From JAILEN01 sp036723975 (GTDB lineage Bacteria; Bacillota; Clostridia; Lachnospirales; Lachnospiraceae), in contig DAIMGJ010000015.1 in the NCBI GenBank assembly GCA_036723975.1, positions 1 through 60,323 of the forward strand: a stretch of DNA of 60,323 bases, in the 5' to 3' direction. Positions 50,784-59,985 of this stretch are shown in pieces. Every line of letters begins with the position of its first letter. Position 1 is the first letter of the stretch. Under the pieces are notes generated by a model. It was not told the DNA's origin, made no database searches, and saw nothing but the letters and a program-made list of their open reading frames with translations. A program made the position numbers and the translations under genes.

Positions 50784-50812
50784 TTGACAAATGAAAAGTT
50801 CGGGAGTATCAT
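50784..50812 (+). promoter_or_regulatory. Promoter of the metal efflux operon
   Basis: TTGACA (50784-50789) and TATCAT (50807-50812) with a 17-base spacer. The second operator begins nine bases after the -10 box. Confidence 0.75.
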
Positions 50813-50820
50813 CAAGTTAA

Positions 50821-50842
50821 CGATTAAACAATCGTTTAATCG
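50821..50842. promoter_or_regulatory. ArsR-type operator 2
   Basis: A perfect inverted repeat: CGATTAAAC, four bases, GTTTAATCG. It lies at the expected transcription start of the efflux operon, so a bound repressor blocks it. Confidence 0.85.
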
Positions 50843-50879
50843 AAAAGAAGTGATAAGTTAATTTAAAAGGAGACCTATT

Positions 50880-51098
50880 ATGAAAAAAACATACAAGATT
50901 GATGTAGATTGTGCAGCATGTGCAAACAAGATGGAAGAAGCAGCAAAAAGTACTGCAGGTGTAAAGGATGCGGTTGTAAACTTCATGGCGCTTAAGATGA
51001 AAGTGGAATTTGAAGAAGGTGCAGATGAAAACGTGGTTATGCAGGATGTACTTGCAAACTGCAAGAAAGTAGAAGACGACTGCGAAATCTTTTTATAA
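50880..51098 (+). CDS. HMA domain metal-binding protein
   Basis: The 72-residue protein is a single heavy-metal-associated domain with CAAC (Cys11, Cys14) in VDCAACANKMEEAAK. It begins after AAAGGAGACC and is 43 bases before the P-type ATPase, which lacks its own N-terminal HMA domain. I infer that it acts as the ATPase's detached metal donor, with the acidic DVDC environment favouring Zn or Cd over copper. Confidence 0.9.
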   Translation: MKKTYKIDVDCAACANKMEEAAKSTAGVKDAVVNFMALKMKVEFEEGADENVVMQDVLANCKKVEDDCEIFL

Positions 51099-51141
51099 AA
51101 AGGGATAGATGACAGGAAAACTTGTCGCCGAGGGAAATGTT

Positions 51142-53103
51142 ATGAACAAAAAGCAAAAGAAAAATCTCATTCGAATTATCATTGCACTTATTATGGTTAT
51201 TGCGTTGGCACTGCTTCCGAAAGTGGGAGTAGAACTTACCGGTGTTCTTCGCTTTGTGCTTTATATGGTGCCTTATGTGATTGTGGGATATGACATTTTG
51301 ATTAAGGCATTTAAGGGAATCAAAAACCGTCAGCCTTTGGATGAGTGTTTGCTTATGGCCATAGCAACCATCGGAGCCATCGCTTTGGCACTTTATGAAA
51401 GAAGCGGTGATTATCTGGAAGCAATCGCGGTTATGCTGTTTTATCAGATTGGAGAATGGTTCCAAAGCTATGCGGTGGGCCGCAGCCGAAGAAGTATTTC
51501 CGATTTGATGGATATCGCACCGGACTATGCCAACATTGAAGAAGAAAACGGACAGCTTTCCCAGGTGGATCCGGATGATGTGGAAATCGGAACCATAATT
51601 GTTGTAAAACCGGGGGAAAAGGTACCGATTGACGGAATCGTGGAAGAGGGAAGTTCTTCTTTAAATACCTCAGCCTTAACCGGAGAGTCTGCTCCTCGTG
51701 ATGTAAGCACAGGGGATGAAGTGATTTCCGGCTGTATCAATTTAAACGGACTTTTAAAGATAAAGACAACCAAGGAATTTGGAGAGTCCACTGTTTCCAA
51801 AGTATTGGAAATGATTGAGGATGCCTCTTCAAGAAAATCACAGTCCGAAAACTTTATTTCAAAATTTGCCAGAGTATATACGCCTGCAGTGGTACTTTCT
51901 GCACTGGCGCTTGCTGTTATTCCGCCGATCGTGCTGGCACTTATGGGAAATAGCCCTATGATTGGAACCTGGATTTATCGAGCACTTATATTTCTTGTAA
52001 TCAGTTGCCCTTGCGCCTTGGTTGTAAGTATTCCACTTTCCTTTTTCGCAGGAATTGGTGGAGCCTCACGACTTGGTGTTTTGGTAAAGGGATCTAATTA
52101 TCTGGAAGTGTTGTCTCAGACAAAGACGGTGGTATTTGATAAAACAGGAACCCTGACCAAGGGTATTTTTGAAGTAGACGCTGTTCATCCGGAGGATGGG
52201 CATACCTGTGGAGAAAACTCTCCCAAGGATTGCATAGAGGGAATTGATGCCGAAAAACTTTTACATCTGGCAGCCCATGTGGAACGTCACTCCACCCACC
52301 CGATTGCAAACTCCATTCGGGTTGCTTATCCGAATGAAGCGGATGATTGTAAGATAGAAAATGTGGAAGAGATTGCCGGTCACGGAATCGTTGCTTATGT
52401 AAACGGTGAAAGAGTTGCCGTTGGAAACGGCAAGCTCATGGATAAAGAAGGGGCAACCTGGCATGAATGTCATAAGACCGGAACTACGCTTCATGTAGCA
52501 ATCGACGGTAAATATGCCGGACATATCGTTATCGCAGATGTGATAAAACCACACAGCGCACAGGCCATTTTTGACTTAAAGAAAAACGGTGTGGCAAAGA
52601 CTGTAATGCTGACCGGAGATATGAAAAAAGTGGCGGATAAGGTAGCCGGCGAGCTGAACTTAGACGAAGTATACAGCGAGCTTCTTCCTCAGGATAAAGT
52701 GGCAAAGGTGGAAGCACTTTTGGCAGAAAAGAAGTCTAATAAGGATGTGCTTGCCTTTGTTGGTGACGGCATCAACGATGCACCGGTACTTGCCAGAGCA
52801 GACATCGGAATCGCCATGGGAGCCATGGGCTCTGATGCGGCCATTGAGGCGGCAGATGTAGTCTTGATGGATGACGATCCTTTAAAGATTGTTACGGCCA
52901 TTAAGATTTCAAGAAAGTGTCTTCGTATTGTAAAAGAAAATATCTGGTTTGCCATCGGAATCAAACTTGGATGCTTACTTTTAGGTGCTTTGGGAATCGC
53001 TAATATGTGGTTTGCAATTTTTGCGGACGTGGGAGTCATGGTGCTTGCAGTATTAAATGCCATCCGTTGTATGTTTGTAAAAGGCGCAATTCCGGAAGAG
53101 TAG
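51142..53103 (+). CDS. Zn/Cd/Pb-type P1B ATPase
   Basis: From 51142 (GAGGGAAA upstream) the pump has 653 residues. It has about eight membrane segments, an actuator motif SALTGES, the transport-site CPC (Cys289, Cys291), phosphorylated Asp333 in DKTGTLTKG, the HP motif in ERHSTHPIANS and GDGINDAPVLARADIGIAMG. The layout matches ZntA/CadA-type exporters. It lacks the usual N-terminal HMA domain, present instead as the upstream 72-residue protein. An alternative start at 51109 would add 11 residues. A terminator follows at 53128. Confidence 0.92.
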   Translation: MNKKQKKNLIRIIIALIMVIALALLPKVGVELTGVLRFVLYMVPYVIVGYDILIKAFKGIKNRQPLDECLLMAIATIGAIALALYERSGDYLEAIAVMLFYQIGEWFQSYAVGRSRRSISDLMDIAPDYANIEEENGQLSQVDPDDVEIGTIIVVKPGEKVPIDGIVEEGSSSLNTSALTGESAPRDVSTGDEVISGCINLNGLLKIKTTKEFGESTVSKVLEMIEDASSRKSQSENFISKFARVYTPAVVLSALALAVIPPIVLALMGNSPMIGTWIYRALIFLVISCPCALVVSIPLSFFAGIGGASRLGVLVKGSNYLEVLSQTKTVVFDKTGTLTKGIFEVDAVHPEDGHTCGENSPKDCIEGIDAEKLLHLAAHVERHSTHPIANSIRVAYPNEADDCKIENVEEIAGHGIVAYVNGERVAVGNGKLMDKEGATWHECHKTGTTLHVAIDGKYAGHIVIADVIKPHSAQAIFDLKKNGVAKTVMLTGDMKKVADKVAGELNLDEVYSELLPQDKVAKVEALLAEKKSNKDVLAFVGDGINDAPVLARADIGIAMGAMGSDAAIEAADVVLMDDDPLKIVTAIKISRKCLRIVKENIWFAIGIKLGCLLLGALGIANMWFAIFADVGVMVLAVLNAIRCMFVKGAIPEE

Positions 53104-53120
53104 GAACCTTTAAAATATGG

Positions 53121-53126
53121 TATAAT
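53121..53126 (+). promoter_or_regulatory. Extended -10 promoter of hflX
   Basis: TGG-TATAAT is an extended -10 (TGN) pattern 47 bases before the start. It immediately precedes the terminator of the metal operon, so its transcript would begin inside the hairpin's left arm. Confidence 0.65.
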
Positions 53127-53127
53127 G

Positions 53128-53160
53128 GTGTGCCGACGTGTGTCGGTACACTTTTTTATT
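53128..53160 (+). terminator. Terminator after the metal efflux operon
   Basis: GTGTGCCGAC and GTCGGTACAC (one wobble) enclose GTGT, followed by six T residues. Confidence 0.85.
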
Positions 53161-53172
53161 AAGGATAACGAA

Positions 53173-54372
53173 ATGACAGACAGATATTTGTTGGTGGCGG
53201 TGGCTACCGGTGAAGAAGATACAACATGGAAATCTTTGGAAGAGTTAGCACTTCTGTTGGAAACTGCGGGGGGAGAAACAGCAGAAAGCTTTGTGCAAAA
53301 CCTGGCCCATCCGGATCCGGCCACCTATGTGGGAAGCGGAAAAGCCAGAGAGTTAAAGGAGATGGTGGATGCCTTTGAGGCAGATGGAATCATTTGCGAT
53401 GATGAGCTTTCTCCCACACAACTTAAAAATTTAAGCGAGATTTTGGACTGTCGCGTGCTTGACAGAACACAGCTTATTTTGGATATTTTTGCACAGCGTG
53501 CTACCACCAGTGAAGGAAAGATTCAGGTGGAAATGGCACAGCTTCAGTATCGTATGTCCCATCTTCGCGGCATCGGCCGAGATATGTCCCGACTGGGTGG
53601 TGGTATCGGAACCCGTGGCCCCGGTGAAACCAAGCTGGAGACGGACAGACGAGCCATTCAGCGCAGAATCACTTCTCTCCGAAGAGATATTGAGAGCATG
53701 AAAAAGGTGCGTGAGACCACCAGAAAGCGCCGTAGTGACGGAAGAAACATGGTGGCTGCGATTGTGGGCTATACCAATGCGGGAAAATCTACGCTTTTGA
53801 ATCGTTTGACCGGGTCGGATGTGTATGTACAAGATCAGTTGTTTGCTACTTTGGACCCAACCACAAGAATCTGCAAACTGCCGGAAGGAGAGGAGATTTT
53901 GTTTACAGATACCGTAGGGTTTATCAGTAAGCTTCCACATCAGCTGATTGATGCGTTTAAAAGTACGCTGGAAGAGGCAAAGTATGCGGATGTAATTATT
54001 CATGTCGTGGATGGAACCGATGAAAACGCACAGATGCATATGGATGTAGTGTATAAAACGCTTTCGGATTTGGGCGTGACCGGAAAACCCGTGGTGACGC
54101 TTGTTAACAAAACCGATTTACAGGAAGAACCCATAAAGTTTTTGGATCCCCGTGCGGATAAAACGATTTATATTTCTGCAAAGACGGGAGACGGGATTGA
54201 AGCGTTTTATGAAGAGTTGCAAAATATTCTTCGCGAGGGACGTAAATTCATCGACGAAGTGATTCCTTATGCCGAGGGAAGTCGTTTGGATTCCATTCGA
54301 AAATTCGGACAGATTCTTACGGAAGAGTATATGGAAGAAGGCGTACACGTTACGGCATACATTGAAGAATAA
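53173..54372 (+). CDS. hflX: GTPase HflX
   Basis: About 399 residues from 53173 (AAGGATAACG upstream). The N-terminal part has the HflX signature SPTQLKNLSEIL, DRTQLILDIFAQRA and GGIGTRGPGETKLETDRR. The GTPase domain has G1 GYTNAGKST (residues 199-207), G3 DTVGFI and G4 NKTD. HflX splits stalled or stressed ribosomes. A longer frame from 53125 would cross the terminator. The 3' end is partly duplicated downstream (54376-54405). Confidence 0.94.
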   Translation: MTDRYLLVAVATGEEDTTWKSLEELALLLETAGGETAESFVQNLAHPDPATYVGSGKARELKEMVDAFEADGIICDDELSPTQLKNLSEILDCRVLDRTQLILDIFAQRATTSEGKIQVEMAQLQYRMSHLRGIGRDMSRLGGGIGTRGPGETKLETDRRAIQRRITSLRRDIESMKKVRETTRKRRSDGRNMVAAIVGYTNAGKSTLLNRLTGSDVYVQDQLFATLDPTTRICKLPEGEEILFTDTVGFISKLPHQLIDAFKSTLEEAKYADVIIHVVDGTDENAQMHMDVVYKTLSDLGVTGKPVVTLVNKTDLQEEPIKFLDPRADKTIYISAKTGDGIEAFYEELQNILREGRKFIDEVIPYAEGSRLDSIRKFGQILTEEYMEEGVHVTAYIEE

Positions 54373-54405
54373 GATATACACGTTACATCATATATCGAGA
54401 AATAG
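54343..54405 (+). repeat. Tandem 33-base duplication of the hflX 3' end
   Basis: The last codons VHVTAYIEE plus stop (54343-54372) are followed by a diverged copy reading IHVTSYIEK plus stop (54376-54405). The copies are 33 bases apart and about three-quarters identical. The second is non-coding because it lies after the stop codon. Confidence 0.6.
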
Positions 54406-54414
54406 GGGGTATCT

Positions 54415-55416
54415 ATGTACAAAGCAAATGAAAATCGATACGAAACAATGAAGTATAATCGCTGTGGAGATTCCGGACTTTTACTTCCTGCGGTCTCTTT
54501 CGGACTTTGGCATAATTTCGGAGATACGGGTAATTATGACAACATGGTTAAAATGTGTGAAACTGCATTTGATAACGGAATCACCCACTTTGATTTGGCC
54601 AACAATTACGGACCGGAAGCGGGTAGCGCGGAAATAAATTTCGGAAAGATTTTAAAAGAGTATTTCTGGCCTTACAGGGATGAAATGATTATTTCCACAA
54701 AGGCAGGATATACCATGTGGCCGGGACCTTATGGAGACCATGGAAGCAGAAAGTATTTAATGGCATCTCTGGATCAGTCATTAAAGCGTATGGGCCTAGA
54801 GTATGTAGATATCTTTTATCATCATCGTCCGGATCCGGAAACACCGCTGGAAGAAACCATGACGGCGCTTTGTGACATTGTGCGAAGCGGAAAAGCGCTT
54901 TACGTAGGTCTTTCCAACTATGATGGCGCACGAATGGAAGAGGCTTCTAAACTGCTTCATGAGATGCATGTTCCTTTTGTGATTAATCAGAATCGATACA
55001 ACATTTTTGATCGTGCGGTGGAGGAAAACGGGTTAAAGGATACGGCAGGTCGATTAAAAAAAGGAGTCATCTGTTTTTCTCCTTTGGCTCAGGGAGTGCT
55101 GACCAACCGCTATCTGGAAGGAATTCCGGAGGACAGTCGTATCAAAACCGACGGAAGATTTTTAAAGGCAGGCCAATTGACCGAAGAAAAGCTTTCTGCC
55201 GTAAAGGCGCTCAACAGAATAGCAACAGATCGTGGCCAGACCATGGCGGAAATGGCGCTTGCATGGGTGTTAAAAGATGATGTGATTACGAGCGTTTTAA
55301 TCGGTGCATCTAAACCCGACCAGATCTTGGACAATCTGAAAGCAATTGAAAATACGTCATTTACAGCGGAGGAATTGTCCGAGATTGACCGACTGTATAA
55401 AAGCATAAACCAGTAG
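54415..55416 (+). CDS. Aldo/keto reductase
   Basis: The 333-residue protein has AKR features: GLWHNFG, the catalytic FDLANNYGPEAGSAE (Asp and Tyr), a Lys in ISTKAGY and a His in YHHRPDPE, then NADPH-site segments (PLAQGVLTNRYL and IGASKPDQILDN). It is closest to the YghZ/GpR-type group that reduces glyceraldehyde-3-phosphate or similar aldehydes. ATAGGGGG precedes the start. It is 16 bases before hydE, perhaps in one transcript. Confidence 0.9.
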   Translation: MYKANENRYETMKYNRCGDSGLLLPAVSFGLWHNFGDTGNYDNMVKMCETAFDNGITHFDLANNYGPEAGSAEINFGKILKEYFWPYRDEMIISTKAGYTMWPGPYGDHGSRKYLMASLDQSLKRMGLEYVDIFYHHRPDPETPLEETMTALCDIVRSGKALYVGLSNYDGARMEEASKLLHEMHVPFVINQNRYNIFDRAVEENGLKDTAGRLKKGVICFSPLAQGVLTNRYLEGIPEDSRIKTDGRFLKAGQLTEEKLSAVKALNRIATDRGQTMAEMALAWVLKDDVITSVLIGASKPDQILDNLKAIENTSFTAEELSEIDRLYKSINQ

Positions 55417-55432
55417 AAGGGTATATGGGTGC

Positions 55433-56491
55433 ATGGAGTTTAAGACAACCATAGATAAAATTCGAGAGGATGCCTATATTTCCAAAGATATTTTGGAATA
55501 TGTGCTATCCACGGATAATAAAGAGGATGAAGCTTATTTGTTTGCCACTGCAAGAGAGGTGGAGGATAAGTTTTACGGAAAAGAGATTTTTCTTCGCGGA
55601 CTCATTGAGTTTACCAATTATTGTAAAAACGATTGTTATTATTGCGGTATTCGATGTGGTAATAAAAAAGCAGAACGGTATCGTTTGACGGAAGAAGAGA
55701 TTCTTTCCTGTTGTGACATGGGGGAAAAGCTGGGATTTCGTACCTTTGTGTTGCAGGGGGGCGAGGATCCTTATTTTACGGATGAGAAGATCTGCAACAT
55801 TGTACGTGAAATAAAAAAAGCCCATCCGGATTGTGCCGTGACCCTTTCTATTGGCGAGAAATCAAAAGAAAGCTATCAGGCCTATTTTGATGCGGGGACA
55901 GACCGCTATTTGCTTCGCCATGAAACCGCAAATGAAGCGCATTACAAATCCCTTCATCCGGACACCATGTCATTGGCTCATCGCAAACAGTGCCTATTTG
56001 ACTTAAAGGAAATCGGATATCAGGTGGGCTGCGGAATCATGGTGGGAAGTCCGAATCAGACCTTGGATTGTTTGTATGAGGATATTTTGTTTATGCAAGA
56101 GCTGCAGCCTCATATGATTGGAATCGGACCATTTATTCCCCATGCAGATACCCCGTTTGCAAATGAGAATCAAGGCAGTGTGGAGCGGACGTTGCGATTG
56201 CTTGCGTTGCTTCGCCTTTTATTTCCGCGGGTGCTTCTGCCGGCGACCACAGCCCTTGGGACTTTGGATGCTATGGGAAGAGAGAAGGGAATTCTTGCAG
56301 GTGCCAATGTATTGATGCCGAATCTTTCCCCTCGAGAAGTAAGAGATAAGTATTTACTTTATGATGGCAAGATTTGCACCGGAGACGAAGCAGCAGAGTG
56401 CAGGGACTGCCTAAAACGCCGTATGGAAAAAATAGGCTATAGCGTTTCAGAAAGCCGCGGGGATTTTCTTTTTGTCGAAAAATATAAATAG
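55433..56491 (+). CDS. hydE: [FeFe]-hydrogenase maturation radical SAM protein HydE
   Basis: The 352-residue protein has the SAM-cluster motif CKNDCYYC (Cys64, Cys68, Cys71) inside FTNYCKNDCYYCGIRCGN, which is specific to HydE/BioB-like enzymes, followed by the FVLQGGEDPYF segment and a second Cys set near the end (CTGDEAAECRDC). HydE helps build the H-cluster of [FeFe] hydrogenase. hydF, hydG and the hydrogenase are not in this window. Its last codons contain the -35 box of the next gene. Confidence 0.9.
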   Translation: MEFKTTIDKIREDAYISKDILEYVLSTDNKEDEAYLFATAREVEDKFYGKEIFLRGLIEFTNYCKNDCYYCGIRCGNKKAERYRLTEEEILSCCDMGEKLGFRTFVLQGGEDPYFTDEKICNIVREIKKAHPDCAVTLSIGEKSKESYQAYFDAGTDRYLLRHETANEAHYKSLHPDTMSLAHRKQCLFDLKEIGYQVGCGIMVGSPNQTLDCLYEDILFMQELQPHMIGIGPFIPHADTPFANENQGSVERTLRLLALLRLLFPRVLLPATTALGTLDAMGREKGILAGANVLMPNLSPREVRDKYLLYDGKICTGDEAAECRDCLKRRMEKIGYSVSESRGDFLFVEKYK

Positions 56492-56500
56492 TTGTATAAT
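56472..56500 (+). promoter_or_regulatory. Promoter of the second chemotaxis receptor
   Basis: TTGTCG (56472-56477), 17-base spacer and a perfect TATAAT (56495-56500); it overlaps the end of hydE. Confidence 0.7.
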
Positions 56501-56539
56501 AACAAACAGGTAGTTTTAAAAGCAGGGAGGAGAGTTGCT

Positions 56540-58309
56540 ATGAAAAACGGACGTAAAGAAAAAACTAATTTTTTTCAATCAATTTCTTTTCAAAACATTG
56601 TTGTTTATGTTGTCATTTTAGTTGCATTTTTTGCTTATGTTATTATTAGCAAACAGGCATTAAACAGTGTAAAGTCACAGGCACTTATTGCCAGTGAAAA
56701 TGAGTTAAACTGCGCAATGGAAACAGCTGCACTAAAGCAGGACATTGCTCAGATATCGGCAGAAGTCAACAAATGTTTGGGACAGTTTGAAGGCGGAAAT
56801 CCGATTGGTGAAAGTGACTTTGCGGATATGGACGCAGCAATTGCGGACGCAATGACTCGATTGGATTATCTGGATCAGAGCCTTTTGATTGATAATTTAC
56901 CGGATGGTAAAGAACGTGTCGCGAATGCCCGTAGCAGTGTGGAGGCCTTCGTTGAGACAGCACAGAACCTGAAGGGTTGTGTTTTAAAACAGGATTTGCC
57001 GGGGGCGATTCAATATGTCACCACGGATTACGGTACAAGCTTAGTTGCTGCAAGAGAAGCAATCGCTGCTGTTGATGAGGGCGTTTTATCCTTGAGTGAA
57101 GGATTTGGAACGTATCTAAACGGATATATCCAATCTGTTTCCTTCAATGGATATGTGGTTATGGGTATTGTGGTTGTTATTATAATCATCAGCTTCGTTC
57201 TTTCCTTTGTACGTATTAATAAAACGATTACCGGGATTTCTTCTGAACTTGGAACAATCATTACAAATATTAATAACGGCAAGGGTGATTTGACCGCACG
57301 AATTACTACAAAGACAAAGACAGAACTTGCCAGCATCTCTGATGGTATTAATCAATTTTTAGAGACGCTTCAATCGGTAATTAAGGATGTAAAAGACGGC
57401 GCTACGGTGCTTACTTCATCGTCTGACAGCATGATTGTAAAGATTAAAAGTGCTTCCGATAATGTTACAAGTACTTCTGCAGCAATGGAAGAACTTGCAG
57501 CATCCATGGAAAATGTTGCGACCACAACCGGCAATTTGACGGATCAGTTGTCCAATGTACGTGCTGCAACGGATGAGATTGATGCCGAAGTTAAAAACGG
57601 AACGGTAAAAGCAAACGAAATCAAAGCTTCTGCAGATGCTATCAAGAAAGAAGCAACCAGCAAAAAAGAGAATACCGGCACGAAAATGGAAGAACTTTCC
57701 AAAGTTCTCGAGGTATCTGTAAAAGAGTCTGAACAGGTAAATCAAATCAGTGATTTGACAGATGAGATTTTGAATATCGCAAGCCAGACGAACCTGTTAG
57801 CTTTAAATGCTTCTATCGAAGCAGCCCGTGCCGGAGAAGCAGGTAAAGGCTTTGCTGTTGTTGCGGATGAAATCAGTACATTAGCAGCAAATTCCCGTGA
57901 GACTGCCGGAAATATCCAGGAGATTTCAACACGAGTAACTGCTGCAGTAAAAGAGTTATCAGACAATGCGGTTCAGGTAATTGACTTTATTAACCAAAAC
58001 GTTTTGGCGGATTATGATGCATTTGTGGATACCGGAGCCAAATACGAAGAGACTGCAGAACTGATTGAAAATATGTTGGGCAGTTTTTCTGAAAAAGCGA
58101 AAAACTTAAATGCAGTAATGGATGAGATGTCCGACCAGATTTCAGTGATTTCAAGCTCGGTACAGGAAAGCTCCGATGCGATTACCATGTCTGCAACTGC
58201 ATCTACGGAAATTGTCGGTGAGATTCAGGGTATTAACGATGCGATGGATCAGAACAACGACGTTACCAAGCAGTTAAACGAAAGTACGCAGAAGTTTGAA
58301 ATTGTATAG
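56540..58309 (+). CDS. Methyl-accepting chemotaxis protein with a four-helix sensor domain
   Basis: From 56540 (GGGAGGAGAG upstream) this gives 589 residues. A membrane segment at about 18-40 and another at about 203-225 border a predicted all-helical extracellular domain; then comes HAMP (about 228-282) and the signalling domain with the tip ASQTNLLALNASIEAARAG(E)AGKGFAVVADEISTLAAN. It senses an unknown ligand and signals to CheA. Its transcript ends at the terminator at 58348. Confidence 0.94.
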   Translation: MKNGRKEKTNFFQSISFQNIVVYVVILVAFFAYVIISKQALNSVKSQALIASENELNCAMETAALKQDIAQISAEVNKCLGQFEGGNPIGESDFADMDAAIADAMTRLDYLDQSLLIDNLPDGKERVANARSSVEAFVETAQNLKGCVLKQDLPGAIQYVTTDYGTSLVAAREAIAAVDEGVLSLSEGFGTYLNGYIQSVSFNGYVVMGIVVVIIIISFVLSFVRINKTITGISSELGTIITNINNGKGDLTARITTKTKTELASISDGINQFLETLQSVIKDVKDGATVLTSSSDSMIVKIKSASDNVTSTSAAMEELAASMENVATTTGNLTDQLSNVRAATDEIDAEVKNGTVKANEIKASADAIKKEATSKKENTGTKMEELSKVLEVSVKESEQVNQISDLTDEILNIASQTNLLALNASIEAARAGEAGKGFAVVADEISTLAANSRETAGNIQEISTRVTAAVKELSDNAVQVIDFINQNVLADYDAFVDTGAKYEETAELIENMLGSFSEKAKNLNAVMDEMSDQISVISSSVQESSDAITMSATASTEIVGEIQGINDAMDQNNDVTKQLNESTQKFEIV

Positions 58310-58346
58310 TTATTATTTCGTATTTGTTGGAAGATAATTAAAAATT

Positions 58347-58408
58347 GGAACAGCTATTTCGAGAGAGATAGCTGTTCTTTTTTTATTAGCACTTTTGAAT
58401 TGTGTATT
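58347..58408 (+). repeat. Terminator-containing repeat, copy 1
   Basis: GAACAGCTATTTC and GAGATAGCTGTTC pair around GAGA, followed by seven T residues: a good terminator for the chemotaxis gene. The whole 62-base unit, ending GCACTTTTGAATTGTGTATT, recurs at 60046-60107 with few differences. Confidence 0.85.
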
Positions 58409-58462
58409 TGGAAATCGGGAGAAAAAGACCGGATTACAAATGAATCATTTAGAAAAATGGAT

Positions 58463-59125
58463 TTATGATAGTAATTTAAAATGGTTTTTCCTGACTTCAA
58501 TAAGACCGTCCTTTTTCATTTTGCCAAGTTCTTTTGAGAGAGCACTGCGCTCAAGATTAAGATAATCTGCAAGCTGTTGGCGGTCAAAAGGGATGTCAAA
58601 CTCCTTGCTTCCTTTTTTCAGCGATACGGAACTAAGGTAAACCATGACACGCCCGCGGATCGTCTTTGGGGATGTATGGAAACTTCTCCCGGATAAGTGC
58701 AGATTTTTGTTGGCGGATATCATGAGTAGATTAGATATCAGCTTAAAGCACCATAAGTTCATATTGGATTTTAGTTTTTTCAAACTGCCGACCTTAAAAA
58801 AGAGGATTCGGCAGTTTTCATTTGCTCTGACATCAACTAAAAGAGGCTCGTTCTCAAGCAAGGCATAGGTTTCTGCAAAAAAGCCACTTTCTTCGACATT
58901 ACTTAGGATTGTCCTGTTTCCCCACATATCATTGCTTTCTATTGTTACACTGCCGGAAAGTACAAGTCCTAAGGAGTCCGTAATATCTCCTGCACGCAGG
59001 ATGAATGAATTCTTCTCATATGCTTTTTCTATAGCGCATAGCTCACTAAGAGCCTGATTTATTTCATCGGGGGTCATCCCGTTAAAGATGATGTTTTCTT
59101 TTAGCATATCGTTATCAACACTCAT
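58463..59125 (-). CDS. Crp/Fnr family regulator
   Basis: From 59125 (GGGAG upstream) the product has 220 residues: a cyclic-nucleotide-type sensor domain (NSFILRAGDITDSLGLVLSG, SGFFAET) and a winged helix with FDIPFDRQQLADYLNLERSALSKELGKM. It lacks the Fnr iron-sulfur cysteine cluster. It faces a ferredoxin gene, a pairing typical of HcpR-like nitrosative or redox-stress regulators in Clostridia; this is a suggestion only. A palindrome at 59165-59182 is a likely binding site. Together with the ferredoxin it lies between two copies of the same terminator repeat. Confidence 0.87.
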   Translation of the reverse strand: MSVDNDMLKENIIFNGMTPDEINQALSELCAIEKAYEKNSFILRAGDITDSLGLVLSGSVTIESNDMWGNRTILSNVEESGFFAETYALLENEPLLVDVRANENCRILFFKVGSLKKLKSNMNLWCFKLISNLLMISANKNLHLSGRSFHTSPKTIRGRVMVYLSSVSLKKGSKEFDIPFDRQQLADYLNLERSALSKELGKMKKDGLIEVRKNHFKLLS

Positions 59126-59164
59126 ACAAAAAGTTTCTCCCAAATTTAAAAAATGTGGTTATAA

Positions 59165-59182
59165 CAACATAATTTCATGTTG
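59165..59182. promoter_or_regulatory. Palindrome in the Crp/Fnr-ferredoxin gap
   Basis: CAACAT and ATGTTG are separated by six bases (59165-59182). TATACT at 59191-59196 could be the -10 box of the ferredoxin gene, placing the site over its -35 region. Regulation by the adjacent Crp/Fnr protein is inferred. Confidence 0.5.
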
Positions 59183-59231
59183 AATCATACTATACTTGCA
59201 TCATGAAAACAAGGAAAGGAATGGTGCAACG

Positions 59232-59984
59232 ATGGTAAGACAGATCATTCATATTGATGAGGAAAAATGTAATGGGTGTGGTATATGCGCAAATGCCTGC
59301 CATGAAGGCGCAATTGATATTGTAGATGGAAAAGCAAAACTGGTAAGAGAAAATTTTTGTGACGGCTTTGGTGACTGTCTTCCGGGATGTCCAACAGGAG
59401 CGATCACTTTTGAAGAAAGAGAAGCACCGGCTTATGACGAAGAGGCAGTAAAGAAAAGTCAGGAAATAAAGGCAAAGGAGATGGAAAAGATGAATGGTAT
59501 AAGAGAAGCAATGTATGAACATCATGAAGGTGGATGTCCCGGTTCAAGAGCAATGTCTTTAGGAAATGCAGGAGTTGCAAATGAAGAGAAGGGCTCATCA
59601 TTTGCTTGTAGTAAGCCAGTATCAAGGCTTATGCAATGGCCCTGCCAAATAAAGCTTCTTCCCACAAAGGCTGATTTTTACGATGGCGCGAAGCTTCTTA
59701 TTGCAGCAGATTGTACAGCCTATGCTTATGCAAACATGCATGAGGAATTCATGAAAGGAAAAGTTACGCTTATCGGGTGTCCGAAACTTGATGACGTGGA
59801 CTACTCAGAAAAGCTAACTGAGATAATATCCGGGAATGACATAAAGAGCGTGACGATTGTAAGAATGGAAGTTCCTTGCTGTGGCGGATTGCAAAGAGCC
59901 GCAGAGAAAGCTCTTAAAGATAGTGGTAAGTTTATTCCTTGGCAGGTTATAACCATATCTCGTAATGGAGAAATATTGGTATAG
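59232..59984 (+). CDS. Ferredoxin-domain protein with Cys-rich C-terminal part
   Basis: From 59232 the product has 250 residues. Residues 1-60 form a two-cluster ferredoxin: CNGCGICANACHEGAI (Cys13, 16, 19, 23) and CDGFGDCLPGCPTGAI (Cys43, 49, 53). A charged linker (60-95) is followed by a second half with scattered Cys (GCPGSR, FACSKPVSRLMQWPCQ, AADCTAYA, VPCCGGLQ) that could hold another cluster or metal. It probably transfers electrons to a redox enzyme elsewhere. It is divergent from a Crp/Fnr regulator. Confidence 0.87.
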   Translation: MVRQIIHIDEEKCNGCGICANACHEGAIDIVDGKAKLVRENFCDGFGDCLPGCPTGAITFEEREAPAYDEEAVKKSQEIKAKEMEKMNGIREAMYEHHEGGCPGSRAMSLGNAGVANEEKGSSFACSKPVSRLMQWPCQIKLLPTKADFYDGAKLLIAADCTAYAYANMHEEFMKGKVTLIGCPKLDDVDYSEKLTEIISGNDIKSVTIVRMEVPCCGGLQRAAEKALKDSGKFIPWQVITISRNGEILV

Positions 59985-59985
59985 A

